10,951 nt of DNA from an uncultured bacterium. Lineage in GTDB: Bacteria > Cloacimonadota > Cloacimonadia > Cloacimonadales > Cloacimonadaceae. Below the pieces are notes generated by a model. That model was not told the DNA's origin. It made no database searches and saw nothing but the letters and a program-made list of their open reading frames with translations. Both the position numbers and the translations under genes were made by a program. Of this stretch, positions 1 to 7,075 are shown one piece after another. The stretch is from contig CALDSN010000207.1 of the NCBI GenBank assembly GCA_937924555.1, positions 1 through 10,951 on the forward strand. The letters are read 5' to 3'. Every line of letters begins with the position of its first letter. Position 1 is the stretch's first letter.

Positions 1-689
1 AAGCTTTGGGTAACCTTAGCCATCCCATTAAAGATACTCACCGGCGGACTGTATGCCCCATAATAGCTGGGGGTTGTATCTCCCGCTATCTGCAAAGCTC
101 CGCTGGTATGCTGCTCCAAATAGATGAAGTTGTGGGGATACTGTTGTTGAAGCTCTTTCAGCTTGGCTTCCGCAGGAGGGCAATTGTCGCAGGAAGCAAA
201 GGTGAAATACTCGGCAACCACAAGCTGCTTGCTTGCCCCGGGGATATAGTTAATCTGGTTACCTCGCAGCAGCCACTTTCCGCTCCGCTTCACCAAGTGC
301 TCTCCCACAAAGCTACTATCGGCAATAACGCTTTTGGTTGCGGGGTTGGTAATCAGCAAACGCCAGTCCACAATTGCATTGTTGCTGCTTTGCTGTTGTA
401 TATGGGTTAGGGTTACCTCAAATTCCGGGTTTGCCACTCCGTTGAGCAATGCTCTAAGGGTCAAGCCCCAGCTATTCTTGCTGATGCCATATTGCAGATA
501 ATCATCTGCGTAGTAATCCATCACAAGGTTCACATCCGCAGCCGTGGAGGCTTCGAAGGCAGTGTCCAATGGAGTAAAAAGCACCTCATCAAAGTTCTGC
601 ATCGCTTCGGTAACAAAATCATGCTCGAAGCGGTCACATGCGCCAAGCAAGGCAAGTGCCAGCAGCATTACGGCATAAAGATATCTCAT
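1..689 (-). CDS. Thioredoxin-fold lipoprotein, 3' end cut off by the window
   Basis: My own translation of the minus strand from the ATG at 689 gives 229 open codons running off the left edge. Residues 1-18 form a lipoprotein signal with lipobox LLGAC, so Cys18 would be lipidated and the protein anchored in a membrane facing the periplasm or outside. Residues about 34-148 look like a small NTF2/SnoaL-like domain (MDYYADDYLQYG, then alternating strands ending in GKWLLRG). Residues about 153-229 look like a thioredoxin fold: strand VVAEYFTF, active-site-like CDNC at 167-170, and a PPVSIFNG motif that matches the cis-proline strand. The start is well supported: GGGGGAG lies just upstream inside the end of the preceding dsbD-like gene, whose TAG directly abuts this ATG. 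Such coupling suggests that DsbD reduces this protein. An Omp28-related or other thiol-oxidoreductase lipoprotein is possible; the exact substrate is unknown. Confidence 0.82.
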   Translation of the reverse strand, partial: MRYLYAVMLLALALLGACDRFEHDFVTEAMQNFDEVLFTPLDTAFEASTAADVNLVMDYYADDYLQYGISKNSWGLTLRALLNGVANPEFEVTLTHIQQQSSNNAIVDWRLLITNPATKSVIADSSFVGEHLVKRSGKWLLRGNQINYIPGASKQLVVAEYFTFASCDNCPPAEAKLKELQQQYPHNFIYLEQHTSGALQIAGDTTPSYYGAYSPPVSIFNGMAKVTQS

Positions 690-2555
690 CTATTCTCCCC
701 CTATTTTGGACAGGGCACTGTTTATCTCGGCTTTCGTGATTAGCTCTCCAAAGATATACGGCTGCTGCCCGGGAACATACAGAGCGTTAAACGGCACACC
801 CGCTCTGTCATGCTTCTTAATCCACGCCAGCAGGGTCTCATCTTTCTTGGTGAAGTCTCCGCGAAGCAGCACCACACCTTTATCCTTGAATTGCTTCATC
901 ACTTCGTCCGTGAATAAAACTGTCTTCTCATTCGTCATGCAATTCTTGCACCAAGCTGCACCGATATCCAAAAACACCGGCTTACCCTCGGCACTAAGCT
1001 TGTTAAACAGCTCTTCACTGAACACATACCAGCCTTCGGGAGAGTGCGGAGCGGGGATATAATCCCCCGCTGCCTGTTCCATAACTTCCTTGGGGCTTTC
1101 CTTGTAGGGAAGATAATACATCGCTGCACCAACAATCATCAGCAGAGGGATAATGGTGAATACCCATTGCGTAGCCTTGCTGTGTTCCATGCGCACAAAG
1201 CGACCATAGAGCCACACCGCAAAGCCCAGAATCAGCATGAACCAGATTACCTTCAGGAAATAATCTCCATCAGTTAGCATTAAAAGGGTCTTGAGCTGGG
1301 TGTAAACGATATATAGCAGCACAAAGCCCATCAGCTCTTTGAACAGCACCATCCAATCACCCGGTTTGGGGATAATCTTCAGTGCTTTGGGCACCATCCC
1401 GATTAACAAGAAAGGAAAGGCAAAGCCCAAACCAAGCACCAGGAAGAACAGCATCATCAGCACGGGCGGAAGCTTCAAGGCAAAGGGCAAAGCTGCGCCC
1501 AGAAAGGGTCCCGTGCAGGAGATAGCCATTAAAAAGGCAAAGATTCCGCCAAAGAAAGAGCCACTATAGCCTCCCTTGGTGGTGGCTTTGGTGGCTGCAC
1601 CCATCCCCGGGGCATGCATCTCGAACACTCCCAACAGGGAAAGGGCAAATACGAAAACCACGCTCATCAGGGCAATCACAAAGCCCGCATTTTGGTTCTG
1701 TAAGCCCCAGCCCGCAGATTCTCCCGCTTGTTGCAAGGCGATGAATATCCCCGCCATAACTCCGAAGGAGATTAGCACGCCAACTGTGTAAACCAAAGTA
1801 TGCCGCAGCACCTTGCTACGGTCTTTTTGTGCCTGATTCATGATGCTCATGATGCGTATGGGCAGGATGGGCAGCACGCAGGGGGTGATGTTCAATATTA
1901 TTCCGCCCAGAAAGGCGAACAGGATATATTTCAGCACTTCCTGCCACGGGATATCCCCATTTTGTTCGGCAGTAGCAGCTTCATCTGTTGGGGCTGCCTC
2001 TTTTTCGGGTTGTTCATCCATTTGAGCAGGAGGGGTTTCCCCCGCAGGAACCGGCTCTGCATCCGCGGTGTTGCTAACTGCCTGATCGGGGTTCACCGCT
2101 GTTTCGGCGGCAACAACGCTCAGTTTCAGCGTCCCTTCTTTTTCTTCGGGTGGGTTGCACATTCCGGTATCGAAACAAAGGTTATAGCTCAGTAACGCCT
2201 TAATCTGCTTATCCCCAGGTTTGGCGTTGGCAGAAACCGTGAAGGGCAAGCTGAGGGTAACCGTGGGGTGATATTGCCACTCCGTGTCCGAAACCACTTT
2301 GGTGGCTTTGGGATAGCTTACTTTGCCAAACTTCAGGTCCGGGTGGCTGGCTTCCAGATAAAAATACTCCGGTTCTTGGGGGTTAAAGCTCTGTTTTTGC
2401 CCCTCGGGAATGGTCAGGGTGGCTTTCAACACTCCCTTATCCCCCGGCTTCAAGTTATTCTGCGCCAAACTGAATTTAACTGTTTGCGCAAACACGCTCC
2501 CCCATAATAGCAGGCTAAGTGCCGCTATCAATAACAGCTTATGGCTTATCCGCAT
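690..2555 (-). CDS. dsbD: Protein-disulfide reductase, DsbD-type (thiol:disulfide interchange)
   Basis: Three-domain DsbD that moves electrons from cytoplasmic thioredoxin across the inner membrane to periplasmic thiol proteins. Numbering from the chosen start (621 residues): signal peptide 1-23 (ends SVFAQ); periplasmic alpha domain about 24-150 with the C-x5-C pair Cys127/Cys133 (CFDTGMC followed by NPPEE); a Pro/Glu/Ala-rich linker about 153-200; a polytopic membrane domain about 207-482 with the two expected cysteines, Cys226 (NITPCVLPILP) and Cys347 (ISCTGPFLGAALP); and a C-terminal thioredoxin-like domain with Cys536-x-x-Cys539 (AAWCKNC). All six redox cysteines of the family are present. 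I chose the ATG at 2555 because GGAGG lies nine bases ahead and the signal peptide then starts properly; an ATG at 2561 is the alternative, and the longer reading from 2582 has no good ribosome binding site. It is first in an operon with the lipoprotein at 1-689. A ScsB-like role in copper stress is possible given copA nearby. Confidence 0.93.
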   Translation of the reverse strand: MRISHKLLLIAALSLLLWGSVFAQTVKFSLAQNNLKPGDKGVLKATLTIPEGQKQSFNPQEPEYFYLEASHPDLKFGKVSYPKATKVVSDTEWQYHPTVTLSLPFTVSANAKPGDKQIKALLSYNLCFDTGMCNPPEEKEGTLKLSVVAAETAVNPDQAVSNTADAEPVPAGETPPAQMDEQPEKEAAPTDEAATAEQNGDIPWQEVLKYILFAFLGGIILNITPCVLPILPIRIMSIMNQAQKDRSKVLRHTLVYTVGVLISFGVMAGIFIALQQAGESAGWGLQNQNAGFVIALMSVVFVFALSLLGVFEMHAPGMGAATKATTKGGYSGSFFGGIFAFLMAISCTGPFLGAALPFALKLPPVLMMLFFLVLGLGFAFPFLLIGMVPKALKIIPKPGDWMVLFKELMGFVLLYIVYTQLKTLLMLTDGDYFLKVIWFMLILGFAVWLYGRFVRMEHSKATQWVFTIIPLLMIVGAAMYYLPYKESPKEVMEQAAGDYIPAPHSPEGWYVFSEELFNKLSAEGKPVFLDIGAAWCKNCMTNEKTVLFTDEVMKQFKDKGVVLLRGDFTKKDETLLAWIKKHDRAGVPFNALYVPGQQPYIFGELITKAEINSALSKIGGE

Positions 2556-2696
2556 GTGCATAAACCTCCACAGATTTTGCATTATCTTATCAAACAGTTT
2601 AATGCAGAAAGCATTCCAAGCAATTGATTAATTACAGCTTTACCCATCATAAACCGCTCTTTCTTGCCCGCGGTATTCCGTCGCTTGCTTGAGGTT

Positions 2697-2761
2697 ATTG
2701 CATGATCATTACCTGATCATTGCATGTTTCTTATGTAATGATCAGGTAATGATCATGCAAT
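2697..2761. repeat. Long hairpin made of four TGATCA palindromes
   Basis: Two 29-base arms (2697-2725 and 2733-2761) are inverted repeats with a single difference (a G-T pair at 2722/2736) around a 7-base centre. TGATCA occurs at 2703, 2714, 2739 and 2750, so within each arm the palindromes are exactly 11 bases apart, about one helical turn. Neither side has a T-run, so it is not a normal terminator. It could be a multi-site operator, a folded small RNA, or a miniature mobile repeat. It lies 142 bp upstream of the dsbD start. Confidence 0.8.
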
Positions 2762-2782
2762 TCTAACAAGGGGCATCCCTGT

Positions 2783-2844
2783 TATCATCACCCTATCACT
2801 ACGGACTTACTGCGGGTAAAGAGCGCAATGAGTCCGCAATGATA
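2783..2844. other. Intergenic stem-loop of unknown role
   Basis: The stretch 2802-2836 can fold as CGGACTTA-c-TGCG / CGCA-a-TGAGTCCG around a 9-base loop (2815-2823): 12 pairs including one G-U, with one mismatch. An outer TATCAT/ATGATA pair (2783-2788 with 2839-2844) could extend it. There is no adjacent T-run and no coding sign. This may be structured RNA or just an operator-like inverted repeat; function unknown. Confidence 0.35.
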
Positions 2845-2925
2845 CCGTGTTGAAACCAAGAGGTGATGGCGTTTAACGGGAGATTGTTAAACGTTAAACG
2901 AACTGCGTATAATTAACAACCATTC

Positions 2926-3117
2926 GAGTCCCAGCGGGACGACATTTTAGATAGAAAGGGTAACCCCGTGCAGATGAGTCCCATCGGGACGATAGATCTA
3001 TGTTCAATTGGAATGTTGTAAGGTTAGATGCGAATGCCATCCCGATGGGACTCTCATGGGAGAAGGATGTGACGCTCATATCCCTTTTCTATCTAAAATA
3101 CCGTCCCTATGGGACTC
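2926..3117. repeat. Inverted pair of REP-like hairpin units (REPIN/BIME-like)
   Basis: Four short palindromes of the form GTCCC-x3-GGGAC occur at 2928-2940, 2978-2990, 3039-3051 (first base changed) and 3103-3115. The first two read GAGTCCC...GGGACG on the plus strand, the last two read the same on the minus strand, so the element is two two-hairpin units facing each other. The outer ends are inverted repeats of about 35 bases, including TTTTAGATAGAAA on each side (2945-2957 and the complement at 3087-3099). No transposase lies inside. This layout matches REP doublets that RAYT-type transposases mobilise in other bacteria; that link is inferred. Short reading frames across it are products of the repeat, not genes. 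Confidence 0.75.
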
Positions 3118-3576
3118 TCCCCGTGGAATTATGGTTCATATTGCTTCTAAGCCCCAAAGTGCATGGTTTACACTTTGTGATAATATGTCAAGATAAGTGT
3201 GCAGTACAAAGATAATAAGAATATGAGCAGGAAATGCCGAAGTACGCCACAGCATTCATTGCCCAGACACATAGGAAAAGCCCAGTCATTGCATCACTAA
3301 CCTGTTAACCTGCTAACTCGTTCACCCGAAATGCGCGGAGCATCGTCTAACGTTTACCGCTTAACGTTTTACCCCGAATCAACCCGCTAAACTCAAACTT
3401 TCTTCCCGCTTCTGTCACCAAACCCCACATCTGTCACCCGCACCATTATAAGAGTTCATCAAGTAGTTCCAGACTTCATTAACTGCCAGCAGTCATTCTG
3501 GGCAGATTAGCTGTTTGCCGCATGGGAGAAGATGAATATCATATCCAATAGGTAGATTTTGATAAGGAAAGCACAA
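3118..3576. other. Gene-free stretch upstream of copA
   Basis: No reading frame here has a ribosome binding site or protein-like composition. Visible patterns are a degenerate 8-base repetition at 3301-3330 (CCTGTTAA, CCTGCTAA, CTCGTTCA), a TTAACG-rich stretch at 3344-3370 that is an imperfect inverted copy of 2886-2900, and a direct repeat TCTGTCACC at 3411-3419 and 3430-3438 just ahead of a TATAAG at 3447-3452. The copA promoter presumably lies in the last part, but I see no convincing -35/-10 pair. Confidence 0.4.
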
Positions 3577-5784
3577 ATGCAACAAAAGATAAGCATCGGG
3601 ATAGACGGAATGCATTGCGCATCATGCAGCGCACGCACCGAAAAAGCATTGGCACAGATGGCAGGAGTAAGTTCCGCCCATGTAAATCTGGCATTGGAAG
3701 AAGCATCGTTGGTGTACGACGACCGCAAGGTGAAGCTTGCTGATATCCGCAACACAGTGGAGAAACTGGGCTTCAGCATTAGAGAGCAATTGGTGATTGA
3801 TGATGATGACCAACTTGCGGCAGTGCAACATGCCCGTAAACTGATGTGGATATCCTGGGTTATCACCCTCGTTGTTAGTGTCCTGATGGTGCCACACATG
3901 GTGTTTGGCAAGCCAATCTTTGGGCATTATGCAGATGCCTGGCTGATGTTTGGTTTAAGCCTGGTTGCCATGTTGTATCCTGCCCGTAATGTGTATGTAA
4001 GCGCATGGAAATCCATTCGTAGCGGTGGGGCAAATATGGATGTGCTGATTGCTATGGGGACGGTTTCATCTTTGTTGGTTGCCCCGCTGTCGCTGGTGGT
4101 TAAAGGCATTGCTGCGCATAGCTTTGCCGGGATTGCCGCCATGATTATCTCTTTTCATTTAACAGGCAGATATCTGGAACACTCAGCTCGTGGCAAAGCA
4201 TCCGAGGCAATCCGCAAGCTATTGAATCTGGGTGCCAAAACCGCTTTGGTGAATATTGACGGCAAAGAGACGGAGATACCCGTGCACAAACTGAAAATAG
4301 GCGATGTGTTCATCGTTAAACCCGGGGCAAAGATTGCAACGGATGGGATCATCGTGAAGGGTGAATCCGCGGTGGATGAATCCATGGCAACGGGCGAATC
4401 CATGCCCGTGGCGCATAAGGTGGGTGACACAGTGTTGGGAGCAACTTTGAACCTGGATGGATATATGGAAGTTCAGGCAACGGTGGTGGGGGCGGATACC
4501 TTTCTGGCACAGGTTATCAAGCTGGTAAGCGAAGCGCAACACTCCAAGGTGCCCATCCAGCTTTTAGCGGATAGGATTACTGCGGTGTTTGTGCCGATTG
4601 TGCTGCTGCTGGCGGTGACGGTGTTTAGCGTGTGGATGCTATTCCCCACCATGATGCTATGCATTGCCCAGAGCATACTTCCGCTGCATAGTGCAAGCTC
4701 TCCCTTGGCATCGGCATTGATGGCGGCGATTGCCACTTTGGTGATTGCCTGTCCCTGCGCACTTGGTTTGGCTACTCCTACAGCCTTGATGGTGGGGAGC
4801 GGGATTGGGGCAAATCGCGGCATCCTGATACGCAACGGTGAAGCCCTGCAGAGGATGCGGGATGTGGATGCCATTGTATTTGATAAAACGGGGACATTAA
4901 CCCACGGAAAACCTGAACTCATCAAGATAGACAGCGTCAAAGGCAGCGATGAAGAGAACCTGATGCTGGCAGCAAGCCTGGAAGCAGCCTCGGAACATCC
5001 TGTTGCCAAAGCTATTGTGCAGTATGCCGAAAAGCACTCCGTTAAACAGCTTGGCAGAGACAGCTTCAGTGCCATTGCGGGAAAGGGAGTTAAGGGAGCG
5101 GTGCAGGGGGCTGAGTACCTTGTGGGCAGTGCGGACTTCCTGCGGGAGAACGGCATTGAGCCGGGCAAGATAAAGGATGCTGCCTTAGCGCATGCCACGC
5201 AGATTATGCTTGCTGATGAGAGGGAGCTTTTAGCGGTGTTCTATGTGGCGGATAAGATTAAAGAAGAGGCGGCACGGGTGCTTGGCGAGCTTTCCCAAAG
5301 AGGCATAGCTACATACATGATAAGCGGGGATAACGAGGAAACGGCGCAGTCCATTGCCAAGCTGTGCGGTATAGAGAATGTGATGGCAAGGGTGATGCCT
5401 GCGGATAAGGCAAGCAAGATAAGGGACTTACAGACAAAGGGCAAGGTTGTGGCAATGGTGGGCGATGGAATAAACGATGCCCCTGCTTTGAAGCAAGCTG
5501 ATATCGGCTTTGCCATGGGTTTGGGGACGGATATTGCCATAGAAGCCGCGGATATAACGCTGTTGAGGGGAGATTTGCAGCTAATTCCCACGGCAATAAA
5601 CCTCTCGCTGAAGACATTTAACAAGATACGGCAAAATCTGTTTTGGGCGTTCTTTTACAACCTGATTGCCATACCGTTGGCAGCTTTGGGGATATTGCAT
5701 CCTGTGGTGGCGGAAATTGCCATGGCAAGCAGTTCTGTTACTGTGGTTACCAATGCCAACCTATTGAAACGGGCGATGATATAG
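3577..5784 (+). CDS. copA: Cu(I)-translocating P1B-type ATPase
   Basis: Inner-membrane pump that uses ATP to export monovalent copper from the cytoplasm. Numbered from the ATG at 3577 (735 residues): one N-terminal heavy-metal domain with GMHCASC (Cys14, Cys17); eight-helix P1B layout; actuator loop TGE at 272-274; the membrane metal site CPC at 392-394; phosphorylation motif DKTGT with Asp436; the P1B-specific His-Pro at 474-475; the hinge GDGINDAP at about 630-637; and Tyr694-Asn695 plus Met716 and Ser720 in the last two helices, the residues that mark Cu(I) rather than Zn or Co specificity. The start at 3577 has AAGGA eight bases ahead; a TTG at 3559 lacks one. It is the only plus-strand gene, divergent from dsbD and convergent with the propeller gene. 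No CsoR/CueR regulator or CopZ chaperone is visible nearby. Confidence 0.95.
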   Translation: MQQKISIGIDGMHCASCSARTEKALAQMAGVSSAHVNLALEEASLVYDDRKVKLADIRNTVEKLGFSIREQLVIDDDDQLAAVQHARKLMWISWVITLVVSVLMVPHMVFGKPIFGHYADAWLMFGLSLVAMLYPARNVYVSAWKSIRSGGANMDVLIAMGTVSSLLVAPLSLVVKGIAAHSFAGIAAMIISFHLTGRYLEHSARGKASEAIRKLLNLGAKTALVNIDGKETEIPVHKLKIGDVFIVKPGAKIATDGIIVKGESAVDESMATGESMPVAHKVGDTVLGATLNLDGYMEVQATVVGADTFLAQVIKLVSEAQHSKVPIQLLADRITAVFVPIVLLLAVTVFSVWMLFPTMMLCIAQSILPLHSASSPLASALMAAIATLVIACPCALGLATPTALMVGSGIGANRGILIRNGEALQRMRDVDAIVFDKTGTLTHGKPELIKIDSVKGSDEENLMLAASLEAASEHPVAKAIVQYAEKHSVKQLGRDSFSAIAGKGVKGAVQGAEYLVGSADFLRENGIEPGKIKDAALAHATQIMLADERELLAVFYVADKIKEEAARVLGELSQRGIATYMISGDNEETAQSIAKLCGIENVMARVMPADKASKIRDLQTKGKVVAMVGDGINDAPALKQADIGFAMGLGTDIAIEAADITLLRGDLQLIPTAINLSLKTFNKIRQNLFWAFFYNLIAIPLAALGILHPVVAEIAMASSSVTVVTNANLLKRAMI

Positions 5785-5785
5785 A

Positions 5786-5800
5786 AGGGGCAATTCCCCA
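5786..5800. terminator. Weak candidate terminator between convergent genes
   Basis: GGGG-CAATT-CCCC (5787-5799) forms a short four-pair GC stem between the copA stop and the converging gene that ends at 5817. The T-runs on both sides are short and imperfect, so it could only be a weak bidirectional terminator. Confidence 0.3.
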
Positions 5801-5816
5801 TAGGATGAGCAGAGTT

Positions 5817-6665
5817 TTATTTGTAGAAGTATAGCACTTGCTCACCGCTCTCACCGGCTTCGCTGAGGGTGTAATATGCCTTAGCCTTGGCATCGAAACA
5901 CAATCCTTCGCCTTGTGGCTCGGTGATGTAGGGCAGGGATTTCGGCTTCTTGGTAACCGTTAGCCCACCGTCCTTACTACGGCTAAGCTTGAACTGCCAC
6001 ACTCCGGGATAGGTTTTCACCAGCAGCTTCTTGCCATTGGGGCTGATATCCGCTGCTGTAACCCATGAAAGAGGCAGAGTGCAAACCTTGTGGGCAATGT
6101 TTGGCTGTGCGCTTTGGGGGGATGTGACCCGGTAAAGCCCAACCTGATCCTCACGTTTGGAGACAATGTAGATATCCGCACTAGCAGGATCGATGAACAG
6201 GGCTTCCGCATCACGGGCACCATCCTCATAGTTTATCTCAAAGCTTTCCACAGTCTTTGCTGTGTAGATGCTGTCGCCTTCATTCACGCGGGGCTCTTCC
6301 ACTTTATACACGAACACAGAACCATATTTGGCGTTGTTGTCCCCAATCTCTCCCACATACAGGTATGCCTTGCCGTTTTTGGGGTCTTTCCAAGAGGCTA
6401 TATCTTCCCAGTCACGGTTCTTAATCCCTTCCAGATTAAGGATTGCACACAGATTCGCCTGGTGATCCAAGGCATAAAGCTGCGCTTTGCCGCCGGAGTC
6501 ATTATGTGTCCACAATAGAGCTGGGTTGCTTATCCCGTGCGCAAGCCCGGATGCTTCGTCAATAAGCTTGGTCTGTAGGATGAACTCTTTGGGCGGACGG
6601 GCAGAAAGGGCAACATAACCTATTACACCCAACACTATTAAGGTTAGCATTATCTTCTTCAGCAT
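5817..6665 (-). CDS. Membrane-anchored or exported beta-propeller protein, function unknown
   Basis: I recognise the fold class but not a named gene. With the ATG at 6665 (AAGGAG five bases ahead) the protein has 282 residues: an N-terminal hydrophobic segment (3-21) acting as signal or anchor, then a repetitive beta-strand protein of propeller length. Diagnostic acidic motifs are WTHNDSGG (52-59), NRDWEDIA (83-90), GEIGDN (105-110), YEDGARDAEALF (146-157), AADISPNGK (204-212) and EPQGEGLCF (249-257). This set resembles SdiA-regulated/YjiK-like and phytase-like six-bladed propellers where Asp/Glu loops bind calcium; that is an inference. A longer frame back to 6764 exists, but its first part is the 3' end of rnpB, so those residues are not real; an ATG at 6689 is a weaker option. 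It starts about 38 bases after rnpB, so it probably shares that transcript. Confidence 0.8.
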   Translation of the reverse strand: MLKKIMLTLIVLGVIGYVALSARPPKEFILQTKLIDEASGLAHGISNPALLWTHNDSGGKAQLYALDHQANLCAILNLEGIKNRDWEDIASWKDPKNGKAYLYVGEIGDNNAKYGSVFVYKVEEPRVNEGDSIYTAKTVESFEINYEDGARDAEALFIDPASADIYIVSKREDQVGLYRVTSPQSAQPNIAHKVCTLPLSWVTAADISPNGKKLLVKTYPGVWQFKLSRSKDGGLTVTKKPKSLPYITEPQGEGLCFDAKAKAYYTLSEAGESGEQVLYFYK

Positions 6666-6703
6666 CTTGACTCCTTCGTGGTGACTCATATATTCCTTAA
6701 ACA

Positions 6704-7062
6704 AGCAGGGAAGACCGTAAGCCGGATTCTGTGGCTCGGTTGCCCGAAGCTGATGTTCATCCATCTCGGCTTATCCTCACGGATAAGCTCTAGCTGCCTA
6801 CCCGAAAGCGATGCGGGCAGCATCATAGCTTTCCTATTTGGCATTGCACCGGATAAGGCTTTCCTGGCTATCCCCGTCACCGGGAATACCGGTAGTCTCT
6901 TACACTACCATTTCACCCTTACCTGCCGTCGCAACGACAGGCGGTTTGTTTCTGTGGAGCTGGCTCTGCATTGCTGCATCTTCCCGTTAGGAAGTATCCT
7001 GCCCTGTGGTGTCCGGACTTTCCTCTGCGCCGAAGCGCAGCGAACATCTGTTCTTCCCTGTT
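6704..7062 (-). ncRNA. rnpB: RNase P RNA, bacterial type A
   Basis: Catalytic RNA that trims 5' leaders from pre-tRNAs. On the minus strand I see the conserved GGAAAGTCCGGAC near the 5' end, ACAAACCGCC, GGTAAGGGTGAAA, TGCCAAATAGG, and the closing AATCCGGCTTAC. The secondary structure holds: P1 is CAGGGAAGA (7060-7052) with TCTTCCCTG (6714-6706); P2 is GATGTTC with GAACATC; P3 has CTGCGC-TTCG-GCGCAG; P18 is GCTTATCC-GTGA-GGATAAGC with a GNRA tetraloop. GAAAGC/GCTTTC plus GATGC/GCATC, with TGCCC able to pair with GGGTA, gives the P16/P17/P6 pseudoknot that defines type A. Ends are set by P1 and may be off by a few bases. It sits 13 bases after the upstream gene's stop. The P15 loop shows AGGAAAG where GGTAAA is usual. 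Confidence 0.95.
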
Positions 7063-7075
7063 ATCTAAAAAAAAG

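Noticed and set aside
1..410. Plus-strand frame at the left edge
   Set aside because: The minus strand there encodes a continuous lipoprotein with lipobox, CxxC and cis-proline motifs coupled to dsbD.
2926..3117. CRISPR array
   Set aside because: The repeats are short palindromes in opposite orientations with unequal spacing, not regular direct repeats with unique spacers.
2894..3215. Short frames of about 60-70 codons on both strands around the REP-like hairpins
   Set aside because: They are translations of the repeated GTCCC...GGGAC units and have no ribosome binding sites.
4473..5198. 241-codon minus-strand frame opposite copA
   Set aside because: It lies wholly opposite a clear copA with all motifs; its Ser/Ala/Pro-rich product is typical of an antisense shadow.
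6666..6764. Longer N-terminus of the beta-propeller protein starting at 6764
   Set aside because: The extra codons lie mostly in the 3' end of rnpB, and a proper ribosome binding site and signal segment fit the ATG at 6665.
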